From NCBI GenBank assembly GCA_009760855.2, contig WPIO01000028.1:3739501-3803500 (forward strand): a stretch of 64,000 nt of DNA, read 5' to 3'. Below are positions 1-10,332 of this stretch, piece after piece. Both the position numbers and the translations under genes were made by a program. The number at the start of each line of letters is the position of its first letter. Positions within the stretch are counted from its first letter, which is position 1. Source of the stretch: Cristatella mucedo (taxonomy: Eukaryota; Bryozoa; Phylactolaemata; Cristatellidae). Under the pieces are notes generated by a model. The model saw only the letters and a program-made list of their open reading frames with translations. It was not told where the DNA came from and made no database searches.

Positions 1-2319
1 GGTAATCATAAGCTGTGCGCTTCGCCTCTGTTTGCCTGCTCAGGCGTCTTCTAGGCCAGCCCTAGCAGTTGCATCCGACAAGCCAGTATATAGACTGTCT
101 GGATTGCAACGCCATGCAACTCAATTGACCGCTTGTGAATTGCATGTCAAAACTGGTGAGATTTACTTTTTGGTGTACTCTTGATTAACATCTTCAATAA
201 ATTCAAAACTGGTCTTGTGGATCTCTGTGGCCAAGAACTGCACTAATGACAGGTTCGACAACTTTTGGAACTTGCCTCCACTCAGCTGGAGGCACCACCA
301 GTTCGGGCAGTTGCTCTGTGCCTAGCCAAGCCAATGCCATAGTGCGTTTGGCACAGCCCAGGTTCACTTTCCAGCTCTGTCTCTCTCGTCGTCCAGTGCC
401 AGCAACCTAGGCTTCCTCAGCTCACTGCTACCAGGCAGTCTGCTGTTCACAAGCTCCCCACAGCACCTGGCAAAGATGGCTGCCTTTTCTGACTTTTTCG
501 CAACCTTTCCTTGCACTTACGAGCTTCAGCCTGCCACAGTATCGAATGGCACCATCCATTTAGTTTCAAAGGTCTTGTGCTATCAACGGATGCTGCACTA
601 GTGCAGAGTCAGCAGCCATTCTGAGCAGCTGCTGGAATTCGGATGACATCACCCTGCAATCAAACTCAGCACTATACAGCCAGGTCCAGGTGTTCAGCTG
701 CTCAGGCCGTCGGTAGAAATAACGCCTAGAAGCAACAGTTAGGCAGAGCACGACCATCAATGGATGTCCCGGAGGTCTAGTGCTTACTGTGGCCATGGTC
801 CCGAATGGCAAGGTTTCAAAGGTCGTCATCGGTGAGATTTAAGACCAGGTACGACTGATCCAACTTGCCCAAGTGGCTCTTTGTGAGTCAGAACAAACCA
901 AAGGCTCTCCAAATATGTAATCACCAGACTGCAGTGTTTTGTGCAATCTGTCCTTGCATTTGAATGCAGCCATAAATGCATCGTTCGAGCGGTCCTACCC
1001 TACTGTCCATCATGACCGGGAGCAAGGATGGACAGAGAGCAAGCAGAGAATGCTTGAAAGAAAGCTGAGCTATGTGAATGCATGCATTGTACTAGCAATG
1101 AGCAGCCGATGGCACACGGGACCTGGTAAACGTTCGAAGCACTGCCGGCCGACTGAAATAATAGCAGCCGTACGGGTTTGGGGCACGTTAGCACGTGCCA
1201 GTGGTTAAGCAGAGCGGAGCTGAAAGGAGCTAATCCTAAAACCAAGAGCAGCTCACAGGACCCAAATGCTACAGCGAACCGCTACGCAGCATGTGGCCCG
1301 GGATAGCGTGGCAGCAGAGGCAGCTGGCTGTCAGATCAGATGCAGGTGGGCAGGAGAAGAGGGTCGAGCAACAACGGAAGAGGATGAAAAGAAGTGAGAA
1401 CCCAATCAAGTTCGGTCTCCGTATGCCTGGCAATGCCTACCGAACTAGGCGAAAGAGAAGGACACCTGGCGCTGCACTGGTGAAATAAGGCCTCCGGTGA
1501 TACGCTGTGGTATGAAGCTCGATTAGCTGGGCGTACGTTCGTATGGCCACGAGGGTGCATCTAGGCACAAGCAAAAATGAGAAAAGTGCTGCCCCTATCA
1601 CCGGGCAAAGTAAACTCAGTGAGTTTCGTCGGCAGGAGACTGGGCTGCCGATGAATGACAAGCTGGTCCATTTTTGCTAGAGGCAAACCAACCGTGTATC
1701 CGTCTGAATGAACGGCACGGGAGCATCTCGCTTAGCGAGATCGAATGGGGACAAAAATGAACGCAGATCGAATGGGGACGAAATTGAACGAGTGGTAGGT
1801 AAATGTGTGGAACGGCAGATTGCAAGCCTACTTCTCACCGAACCGTTCACTATTGGTCATCTGAAAAAAGCAGCTGCTGCAGAACACGTGGAATGTAAGG
1901 AGCAACCCTCTTCTTATCCTAGGTCGCAGCCAACTTTGCTCCCGAGAAACGACTAGCAAGCATCTCTACTTGCAAGCTCCTATAGGGAGCGGCAGAGCCA
2001 GGGGGAAGGCGGGCAATGGCTTCCCGTGGAAACAGGGAAGTGGTTATATCCTGGGACAAATTTCCCCTGGTCCAAGGGGCCGGAACAGTATCGATTTATT
2101 CTGTTTCCTAAACTGCTTGCATTTGTTCCTACGTCATCCTGTCTGAAGGAGCCTGGAGCTCCCTGGAGCCGCCCCACGACCTGGAAATCTTGGCCCTGCC
2201 CCTGCCAATAGGGTACCTGAACAAGCAGTGCAACAAGGATCTGGAGATAGAAGCTTGCACAGACTATAAACAAATCCTGAAGTTAATTGGAGCTGCAAGA
2301 AACTAGTGTCGAGCTCTCA
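1..2319. other. Unassigned sequence, no recognisable gene
   Basis: I recognise no gene, RNA or repeat family here. Open frames are under 100 codons on either strand, start and stop without splice or promoter context, and resemble no family I know. The sequence is of mixed composition without long simple repeats. Distant exons of a spliced host gene could be hidden here. Confidence 0.5.
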
Positions 2320-2334
2320 TTACGCTTGAAGCAG

Positions 2335-2450
2335 CAGGCAGAGACAGAGACCAAGAAAGAGACAGACAGACAGACTAACAGACAAACAGCCAGGGATGAG
2401 AGAGACAGACAGGCAGAGAGATGAGAAAGAGAGAGAGACTGGCCTAAACA
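2335..2450. repeat. Degenerate GACA/GAGA simple repeat
   Basis: Purine-rich run of GACA and GAGA units with interruptions. An open frame running out of its right edge owes its start to the repeat and is not evidence of a gene. Confidence 0.8.
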
Positions 2451-3534
2451 AAACTAGAGCTCTGACGATATCACCCGGGAATTCAGACGACCTCATCCGG
2501 CTGGACAAGCTGCCGGAGCGAAAGAGCTCACAACGATTGACTTGCAGTAGAGCACAGCACCCACCAACTCCAGGTAGGTGGACGTACAGCAGCTGTTTCT
2601 TTCGTCAGCACACTTTCCTGAGCCTGCCCATTGCTTCAGGAGTTGTCCGAGACTCGAAGAGACTGCATCACGGTTTGTGCGAGAGTGCAGAGCCGCCTTT
2701 TATAATAGGCTCTGCACAAAGACACAAGACACGGGTGATCACTAGGCCTGTAGCCGAGATTCGTGTACACCACAATCGTAGTAGTATAGTACAGTCCCAA
2801 TCAGCCGAAAGAGAGGCGTGTGATACTGAGTTCACAACTCAGCTGCAGATGGGTGACAGTTGCATGGGCTGATGGTCAACCAACAACTTTCCTGGGCGAT
2901 TCGGTTGGCCATCACATATTTGACTGACTGGCAGGCTGGTGTTATAAACAGCCTATATGCAGTATGTCACCAGACCTAGGCCTATTCCTGTCGAACTCAC
3001 CCAGCACATCTCGCTCCCAGAGGCTGCAGCCACACCGCCGGACTCTCGAAATTACTCTTCTGCAGACATTTAGCGATCTCTGCCCTTTGAAAGGCTGGTT
3101 TCTGGTCTAACACAACCTTTCCCAGAACATGTCATTTCAGTGGCCTGCCACAGAGCTCACAAGTATAAGCAGAGGCTTGCATCGTTTGATTTCATTCGGG
3201 TCTTCAGGCATGACCCTGGAATAAGGTAGCTTAGCCTGATGTAACTTGCCATTGGTTGGGAGCTCCTCTCTGTCTGCGTGCAGCTGTGCAGGCCTCGGGT
3301 CACGAGCTGGCTGTATCTGGTCGGAGTGTCACCCGGAGCATCTGCCGCTAGCTCTTTCCATCGGCAGCTGCTGTTTTTGTTGCTGTTCTGTTTCTGTGCA
3401 ATCTCAAGGTTGCACAATCAGGCAAGCAGCGGTGGGCGTTTAGTAAACCAAGCATGTAACTTTGTAACTTCAATCAGGCTGCTGGCCCAGCTATAAGTAC
3501 TTATTAAGTGATCGAGCCAATCAGTCTAAGCCCC
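2451..3534. other. Unassigned sequence
   Basis: No repeat family or coding signal recognised. Short overlapping open frames occur on both strands, as expected by chance. Confidence 0.5.
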
Positions 3535-3600
3535 GACTATATAACCACTATATAACCTATGTAACCTATATAACCACTATATAACCTATATAACCACTGC
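3535..3600. repeat. Short AT-rich tandem repeat
   Basis: Imperfect tandem copies of CTATATAACC and CACTATATAACC. The TATATAA cores resemble TATA boxes, but they come from the repeat and no gene start follows. Confidence 0.75.
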
Positions 3601-3716
3601 TCGGGCACTGCACAGCCGCCCTCGAACGCCGGCAGCTACGTTCGAGCGCTCACTCCCGGCTCAAAGCCCGGGCCTAAACTCCACTTGTAACCCGGTCTGC
3701 AACAGAAAAAATTATT

Positions 3717-3885
3717 ACTAGCTGCTTTAACAGCCTCTTTTGCATAGCGACATTGGAGCCTTTGTGGCTACCGCCACGGCTTGCAGCAGCAATTAAGTAT
3801 CGCCTACCGCAGGATTCGAACCCACGACCTCAGTCCCGAGGTCGTGATAAGCAACCTCCTTACCTAGTGTGCCATCACGGCTCAC
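3717..3885 (-). mobile_element. SINE-B copy (tRNA-derived SINE), reverse orientation
   Basis: Read on the minus strand it begins with a tRNA-like head: A box TGGCACACTAGG near the right end and B box GGTTCGAATCC. A body and a tail ending in an AGCTAGTAATAATT-type sequence follow on the left. The 11-bp stem before the B box, typical of this family, is present with a mismatch. Copies of the same unit lie near 12.8, 15.5, 19.7, 22.4 and 58.3 kb. The A and B boxes are the internal RNA polymerase III promoter of such elements. The copy is diverged and probably old. Confidence 0.85.
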
Positions 3886-4027
3886 CAGCAGAAGGCTTAC
3901 GACAATCAGTTGTCTCCCTGGTAAGACAGAAGGTCGCCGAATACTTTTCTTCTAACAGAGGCCACACATCGGGCACTCATTCCCACCACCCCCTCTCCTT
4001 ATGCCATTAGGAGCAAGCCAACGTGAC

Positions 4028-4186
4028 CTATAGGTTTGACCGAGTGGTTAAGGTGTGGGCCTATAACGCCCGAGGTCTAGGTGAACGTATTTGATGACTG
4101 CTGAGGTCGTGGGCTCGAGCCCCGTGGCACAAGTGAAGCTTCTGAGTGGAGATTAAAATTGGCTTAGGGCGCCATAGAAATGAATT
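4028..4186 (+). mobile_element. SINE-A copy (tRNA-derived SINE with LINE-A 3' end)
   Basis: The head GACCGAGTGGTTAAGG is the most tRNA-Ser/Leu-like A-box region of any copy here. The B-box region GGGCTCGAGCCCC follows. The 3' part is a diverged form of the LINE-A stem-loop, with AGATTAAAATT in the loop and GGCGCCATA for the right stem, then AAATGAATTA. A long insertion between the A and B boxes makes this copy an outlier. It runs into a CA/TA microsatellite. Confidence 0.8.
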
Positions 4187-4222
<36 letters not shown>

Positions 4223-4340
4223 TATTTATATATAGTATATGTGTATTTATTCACTCACACACTGTTTGTGTATTTGAGTGAGTAAATACATGCATTATAT
4301 ATATATATTAAATATATATATATATATATATTATATATAA

Positions 4341-4426
<86 letters not shown>

Positions 4427-4440
4427 TACGGGCAACTTAT
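4187..4440. repeat. CA/TA/TG microsatellite cluster
   Basis: (CA)n runs into (TA)n, then a short mirror-like stretch around GTGTATTTATTCACTCACAC, more (TA)n, and about 40 TG units at 4344-4424. Alternating purine-pyrimidine tracts of this kind can form Z-DNA. Any ORF through them is an artefact. Confidence 0.95.
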
Positions 4441-4619
4441 ATATATAAGTAACCCAAACTTCGTCAGCAGGGACCTTCAGTCCTGAAACCAGCAAAGCAT
4501 AAGTAAGCCGCAAATGAACTGACGAGTTGGAAGGCGCAGGAAAAGGCATTCAGACAGATGGCGAAAAGTAGATAACTTTCACTCTGCATGCCCATCCCTG
4601 GTACGGCTATTGCGTTCGA

Positions 4620-5850
4620 GTCGCATTCCTCCAAGCTCGCTGGCAAGCGGCTCCTAGTCGACGGTGGAACGAGGTTTTCGCATGCGTAACGAGAATGGAA
4701 CCTCGTCTACGGACATTCCGATGCAGCGCCAACTGCCCCGCGGAGCGGCGATATCTGAAACGCTCGGGCGCACGCTGCGTCCTCCTGCGCTGGCGCAGGT
4801 CGCTCGCTGCCACGACGCCGGCGCGCTCGTGTCCAGTTCGATCCCGCTACGGCTGAGTCTCTCGACGCTTCCAGATCGCCTCAATTCCCTCAACCGGTCT
4901 GTCGGTCGCTAGGTCGGGCGGTCGAGCATTCGGGCCGTCTCGCATGCACCCGTTCATTTTTCTTTTTCTTCTTCAAAAGTCAGCCTTCTCCGAGAACACC
5001 TTCCCGACCCGCCGAGGAAACTCGCAGGCAGCTCCGACGCCTCGCCGCGGCGGCGCACGACGCAAGCCGACGTCGCACGAGGTCGAGCCGCGAGCTCTCC
5101 GCTATGCCAAGCTAATGAATCTCGGGACTCGTCGACGAGAGCGCGGCGGCGGCGAGAGTCGGGCAAGACAGCAGGCGACCAACCCGTGCCCGCCGCAGGC
5201 AACTGCAGGCTGGCGGCGCCCGCCCGACGCCGCCGGTTCCCGACTGGTCAAGCTGCGAGCGCCGCCGCGAGCGCGCCAGCGGACGGCCGTCGTCGCCACG
5301 ACGCGCGCATTCACCCGCCAGGCTGCGCGGACGCGAGCCCCTTGCGGCTGGACGCTTACCGAACTCGAGCTCGGCGGCGGAGGCGACAGCCGACCGCCCC
5401 GCCAGGAAAACGAGCGCGCAGCAGAGCAGCGTACCGACGACTTCCATCGCGCGTTGCGCTTCCCCGCCGAATGCCGACAGTCAGGTAGGTGGACGGGCGT
5501 AGGCGCGCCTCACGAAGTCAGCTGCCGGCTCTGTCTCGACGCGTCTGCGGCGGCCGGCATACCGCGGCCGCGAAAAGGTCGAACGGCTCGCGCACACATA
5601 TCAGGTCAAGCAAGAACTTCCGATCCCACGCCCCCTTTTTCGCCCGTCGCCGACGAACGTGCAGGCCTATCCACCCCCGTGGCTCCGCCTGACGGGCTGC
5701 GTAGCCGCTAATGATGGCGGGACGCCGCAGGCTTCGCGGCGGCGCCACTGAATGGCGCTGCTCGCTCGGTAGGCAGAGTGCAACTACGCCACGCTGCAAC
5801 GCCATCCGCGCGCTCGTACGGGCGTCAGTTGCCGAAGACAAATTGCCCGG
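4620..5850. other. CpG-rich block, possible promoter/first-exon island
   Basis: This stretch is much richer in G, C and CpG than both flanks. Long open frames on both strands (for example 4944-5711 plus) reflect scarce stop codons in GC-rich DNA rather than a clear protein. It holds one feature with coherent gene-start logic: an ATG with a signal-peptide reading frame and a splice donor on the minus strand at 5447-5360. Abrupt GC islands are also seen in this window near 13.2-13.8, 44.9-45.6 and 50.0-50.3 kb. Confidence 0.5.
5360..5447 (-). CDS. Candidate first coding exon encoding a signal peptide
   Basis: On the minus strand an ATG at 5447 (G at -3 and G at +4, a good initiation context) opens a frame of 29 codons. 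It has a short polar N-end, a hydrophobic core TLLCCALVFLAG and a small-residue stretch SAVASA followed by AE, the layout of a cleavable secretory signal peptide. The frame then meets GGTAAGC, a near-ideal 5' splice donor (GT at 5359-5358), leaving phase 1. The block around it is CpG-rich, which fits a gene start. What is seen is the ATG, hydrophobic core and donor. The secreted or membrane product is inferred. No following exon could be identified to the left, so the protein family is unknown. A chance arrangement in GC-rich DNA remains possible. Confidence 0.35.
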
Positions 5851-5989
5851 GCTGGCCTGTCGGCTGGGCTAGCGGAGTTGGCATTGAATTCGAAAGCTCC
5901 ATTTACACTGCGTCGGAAAAACCTTAGCGGGCACCAGGCCGCTTACAGAGGGCATTACGACATTGCCTGCAGTGGCGCTCGATCCTGTG

Positions 5990-6095
5990 ACATGGGTCGC
6001 AAGTCTGTTTGACAGTCTTTTCAGGCAGGCAAGTTTATTTGACAGCAGCGGACGGTCGCAGGCATTCAATGGCGGCCGTTACGTACACCAGCGGC
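5990..6095. repeat. Fragment of dispersed repeat family C
   Basis: Similar to parts of 12150-12225 and 13135-13205. Shared words include TATTTGAC, then GGTCGCAGGC and TTCAATGG/TTCAATAG before a GCCGT segment. Function unknown, boundaries approximate. Confidence 0.5.
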
Positions 6096-6162
6096 TCTCC
6101 ATCGAAGAGCTCAAATGCCAACGTGCAGAGTCCGAAATCACAACTGACTGCCTAACTCTTGT

Positions 6163-6445
6163 AATGCAATGTATCTCCGTCTGTAACTCCATAAAGTCAT
6201 AAAGACCACGTGGGTGTTATGAAGGATAGTTTTTACAGCGCACTCACAGCCTAAGCGGCTTTCGGTACGCATTCGGTACCCAACAGACTTCGTCTCACAC
6301 AACAAACAGAAAGTGGGAAGCATAGCAGAGTTAGGAGAGCAGTTGAGGTAGTGAGTAGCATAGAAGTAGCAGCTCAGGACCGCTGAAAATGATGTGCCAT
6401 AGTCGGCAGTAGGAGAGTAGTTGTCGTCTTGGCTTTGGATTGCAT
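6163..6445 (-). mobile_element. LINE-B fragment (3' end), reverse orientation
   Basis: Minus-strand sequence matches the copies at 17.9 kb (minus) and 26.1 kb (plus). Conserved pieces encode TADYGTSF, VLSCYF and SAMLP, followed by a shared 3' untranslated region with GCGTACCGAAAGCCGCTTAGG. In the longer 17.9-kb copy the same segment follows PRLWSSLP, a signature near the C-terminus of CR1/Jockey-type LINE reverse transcriptase ORFs. This copy ends at a degenerate version of the (ACAT)n tail near 6163. It is 5'-truncated with no intact frame. Confidence 0.65.
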
Positions 6446-7526
6446 ACGGCCTCGGCCATAGATTATCGCACACTCAGTTCCTAGCCGTTGCCATTTAGGA
6501 ACCGCGAATGGCGAATATCGGTCATAATTCGGCTGATTTAGCTCGCTACCTTAGCAATAGCGTCCCTCGGGTTTGCCTCACCCTACCGCCGCTCCAACAG
6601 TCTTCTGACCTACTCACTTAAATTTAGATGCAGCGAAAAAAATTCAATAAAGGCGGGCCGATTACCCGACTTTACTAAAGTCTCTTGAAAAGACGAATAA
6701 AATGCGAAAATAAAACCGATGGGACGACTTAAAGGAGGAAAGACCTAAGCGCTGCCCCCAAAGTGCGGGAGGGCGGCTGACAGTACCGTGCCCACAGTAG
6801 GTTTTAGCAACCTTGTGGCATCGGAAATTTCGGAAATGTGCTTGTTCACACCGCGGGTCGGCAATAAGCGGTGCTTTGCCACATTTAATTTGTTTTTAAC
6901 AATCTTGCGACCTCGTTAGAAAGATGTTCGGTAAAAGCGAAGGCCCACCACTATAAGCCCTGACCAATCAAGCTGGAAAGTGGAGACGACAACCAACAGC
7001 GAACAGCGCAGCGAAAAGAATTCGCCTCGATCCAATGCTAAAACTCAACCAGTCAGCGAGTCCGGAAGAAGAAGCTCCGCCCAACTGCGTGGAACAGCGA
7101 GAAAATTCCTGGCGAACGGAGACTGGACTTATCGCCGGGCTACGGCTTGTGTGCTCTACTAAAAATTAAAATTCAGAGGCCTGAGATTCAAGTTCTATCC
7201 AGAAGACTGCCTCAGTAGCTAGTCATTACGTTCAATTCCTTCCAGGATCGCTGGCTACTCGTACCGTAATGGCTTGCTACATGTCGTATAGCACCATGGC
7301 ACTCTCTCTTTATCTAGGCTTATTGTAATTCAATATCGAAAGGGCTTCGAAAAAGTCATCAAGCCTCTGCAGTTGATACTAGTAGGAATAATAATACTGA
7401 TACAGTAATAACGCATTAATAAACAGCCCTCAAATTAATCTCTTTGTAGGCATGTTAATTATGCTGGAAAAGAACCGAGTCAACTGAATAGGTGTAGTAT
7501 GTACAAATCAACTCGCGAAGGCACGA
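6446..7526. other. Unassigned sequence
   Basis: No recognisable gene or repeat. Moderately AT-rich with scattered short open frames only. Confidence 0.5.
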
Positions 7527-8708
7527 AATAATAATAATAATAATACGTCGGATACGGCGCCCTCAGAGAACTCAATCTCTTTCTAAGAGCTTTACAATTC
7601 CTGCAAAGAAATCATTAATCGAATGGTTAGTGGTAGCATGCTCATTAAACACCAAGAATAAAATGGTAATGGGTGACATGCACAAGGTCATCATGCAACT
7701 ATGGTTAGTGGCAGCATACACAGTGACAGCACGCATAAGTATATCAAAGAAGAATAACAGGGATCCACTAAATGCTCTGGTAAATAGGTGCATTTTTAGT
7801 TTCTTTTTAAATGTGGTCAAGTATGGAACTATCGTGACACAAGTCAGAAGTGAGTTCCTGGCATTGGGAGAATACAAACTAAAGGCACGGTCTCCAAAGG
7901 ATTTGAGATGTGTACGAGATATTGGTAAACAGTTAGATTCCGAAAAGCGGATGGTGCGATGCTTAGCCTGGTGGGGGAGTAGATCTGATAGGTAGGCTGG
8001 AGCCAAAGAATAAAGGAACCTGACAGTGAGGGACAATACCGTAAAGTCGATGCGTTGCTTGACTGAGAGCTAGTCCAAGTCGGCAAGAAGTGGTGTGATG
8101 TGGCAACTGCGACGCTCACGACAAACATACCTAACTGCAGAGTTTTGCACTAGCTGTAAGCGCCTGTGTGCACAGGCCGGTAAGCCAGTAAGCAATGAGT
8201 TGCAGAAGTCAAGACGGGATATCACAAATGCACGGACCAATTTAGATGTGGTATCCCTGTCTAAACATGCCCGAATTTTAGCAACGTTATGTATCTGAAA
8301 GTATGCAGACTTGATTGTAAAGCTGATGTGGTCGTCTAATGAAAGGTCACTTTGCAACAGGACACCTCGATTTTGTGCAGATTCAACAGGAAGCATGCTT
8401 GCAGAGCCAATTTTGAGCGTTAGCCTTTCCAATTTTTGAATCACACCTAGTTTGCCCATAGCTAGTAAGTTAGATTTATCATCTTTCAATTTAAGAAAAT
8501 TCGCTGCCATCCATGTGCGGATGTCATCAATACTTGCAGTAAGGGAGTTGAGAGAATTCGACGTGCTCGAGGGCTGGGAGGGATCAAAGCTAAGGCTCAA
8601 CTGAGTGTCGTCCGCATAGAAGTGAAAGCCTAGATTGTGCTAGGCAATCATGTCGGCAAGAGGGAGAGTATAAACCGTGTAAAAAACTGACCAAGCAAGG
8701 AGCCAAGC
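7527..8708 (-). mobile_element. LINE-A copy, 5'-truncated, reverse orientation
   Basis: The minus strand starts in the reverse transcriptase with HFYADDTQL (catalytic YADD box), continues through [21 protein letters not shown], ARxVCRERRSCHITPLLADL and LAPAYLSDLLPHQAKHRTIRFSES, and ends with the 3' untranslated region, the AGAGATTGAGTTCTCT stem-loop and a (TTA)n tail at 7545-7527. These motifs place it with CR1/L2-type non-LTR elements. Frameshifts and stops interrupt it, so it is dead. Its 5' end touches the 5' end of the next, plus-strand LINE-A copy. Confidence 0.88.
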
Positions 8709-8710
8709 AC

Positions 8711-9450
8711 ATGCAGGTAAACTTACACGGACCGAACAAATGCTTCGTGGAAGTGCCTAGTAGACTTAACGCTTGCCTTTGGAATCCTCGCTCAATGTGC
8801 AATAAACCTCTGGTAATAAGCGACCTCATTTCTGAAAATGGTATCGACCTGCTCGCCCTAACTGAAACCTGGCTGAAATCGATAAACTGTCCGACAATTA
8901 AAGACGCTACTCCATCCGGTTTCACGTTCTTTCACACCCCTAGATCAATCAAAACTGGAGGTGGAGTTGCTATTATCGTGTGCTCGAAATTCAACTTCAA
9001 GCCATTTGCAGTACCCTCGAAGCAGTCTTTTGAATCAATCGTCTTGGTCTCACCCGAAAACAAGCTACCGATAGTGGCAGTAGTCTATCGCCCACCAGGT
9101 ACCAAATCCTCCTTTATCTCAGATTTCTCCGATCTCATTTCGATTCTGTGTGCACGAAATCGATCCTTCCTCGTTATGGGTGATTTCAACGTTCACTTTG
9201 ATAACTTATCTGACGCTTTCAGCACCGAATTTTGTGCATTGACTGACTCATTGTCTCTTGTGGCTCATGTGCATGGCCCTACCCACATCAAGGGTCACAC
9301 ACTCGACCAGATTTTCTCATACAACTGCACTTTGTCATCACCAATTATTACCAAATCCTGCTTATCTGACCACATGCAGATCTCATTCAATCTACAGTGT
9401 GTGCCCACATCCTCCTCTAAAATAACCTGTGAATCGCGAAACCTCAAGAC
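8711..9450 (+). pseudogene. LINE-A APE-type endonuclease domain
   Basis: Translated from ATG 8711, residues about 18-228 carry the ordered motifs of an apurinic/apyrimidinic-like endonuclease: N25 in CLWNPRS, E52 in TETW, Y126 in VYRPPG, D158 and N160 in GDFN, D199 in HTLDQIF, and D220-H221 in SDH. In LINEs this domain nicks the target DNA to prime reverse transcription. The domain itself is uninterrupted, but the downstream RT core is deleted and the frame changes at about 9450, so it is annotated as part of a broken element. The frame runs on to 9571 in junk translation. The first 17 residues have no recognised match. Confidence 0.85.
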
Positions 9451-10094
9451 CCATATCTCCTGTCGAATCAGCTCGAAATCTAGGTGTCATATTCCAAAGC
9501 GACCTCTCGTTAGACGACCATATCATCTCCACAGTCAAATCTGCCTATTTTCAGCTTCAAAACATTGCTAAAATTCGGGCTTGTTTAGATAAGGATACCA
9601 CGTCAAAGTTGGTCCATGCATTCGTGACATCCCGTCTCGACTTCTGCAACTCACTGCTTACTGGCCTACCAGCATGTGCAATCAGGCGATTGCAGCTGGT
9701 GCAAAACTCTGCAGCTAGGCTTGTCTGTCGTGAGCGTCGCAGTTGCCACATCACACCACTTCTCGCCGACCTGCACTGGCTACCAGTCAAGCAACAGATT
9801 GTTTTCAAGGTTTTGTCGTTCACTTTTAGGTCACTTCATTCTTTGGCTCCAGCCTATCTGTCAGATATACTACCCCATCAGGCCAAGCATCGTACCACCC
9901 GCTTTTCGGAATCCAACAGTCTACAAATACCTCGTACAAACCTTAAATCCTTTGGAGACCGTGCATTTAGTTCGTATGCTCCCAAAGCCTGGAACTCCCT
10001 CCCGACCTGCGTCAGAACATCCCCTGACCTGACCACATTTAAAAGGAACTTAAAAACACACCTATTTAGGACAGCATTTAGTGGGTCCCTGTGA
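9450..10094 (+). pseudogene. LINE-A RT C-terminal region
   Basis: The frame resumes with [18 protein letters not shown] and runs to KTHLFRTAFSGSL and a stop. It contains RLDFCNSLL, QLVQNSAARLV, CHITPLLADLHWLPV, LAPAYLSD and the C-terminal SFGDRAFSSYAPKAWNSLP. This block is typical of the thumb and C-terminal part of CR1/L2 ORF2 proteins. No stop interrupts it, making it among the best preserved copies in the window and useful as a local consensus. Confidence 0.85.
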
Positions 10095-10332
10095 TTCGTC
10101 CTTCACGTGCTTATGCGTGCTGACACTGTGCATGCTGCCACTAACCACATTTGCATGCTGACCCCCTGCATGTCACCCCTAACCATGTTATTCATTTTGT
10201 TTGTTTTTCAAGCATGATTTTACTTATCATTCAATTGCATTTTCCTTTGCAGCAAATGTAAAGCGCCTAGAAAGAGATTAAGTTCTCTGAGGGCGCTTTA
10301 TCAAGTACATTATTATTATTATTATTATTATT

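Larger units (their letters stand above)
8711..10332 (+). mobile_element. LINE-A copy with intact 3' end and internal deletion (endonuclease joined to RT C-terminal part)
   Basis: The copy carries the endonuclease domain at its 5' side and, from about 9450, the region after the RT palm through the complete 3' untranslated region, stem-loop (about 10257-10302) and (ATT)n tail (10308-10332). The RT segment containing the PQGSVLGP and YADD motifs, present in the copies at 19 and 41 kb, is missing. The two halves are in different frames. It is a deletion derivative that cannot make its own reverse transcriptase. Confidence 0.88.

Noticed and set aside
4944-5711. 255-codon plus-strand frame in the GC-rich block
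   Set aside because: Arginine/alanine/proline-rich composition follows GC content, equally long frames lie on the other strand, and no domain is visible.
8711-10094. Single intact LINE ORF2
   Set aside because: Endonuclease and RT parts are in different frames with the RT palm missing.
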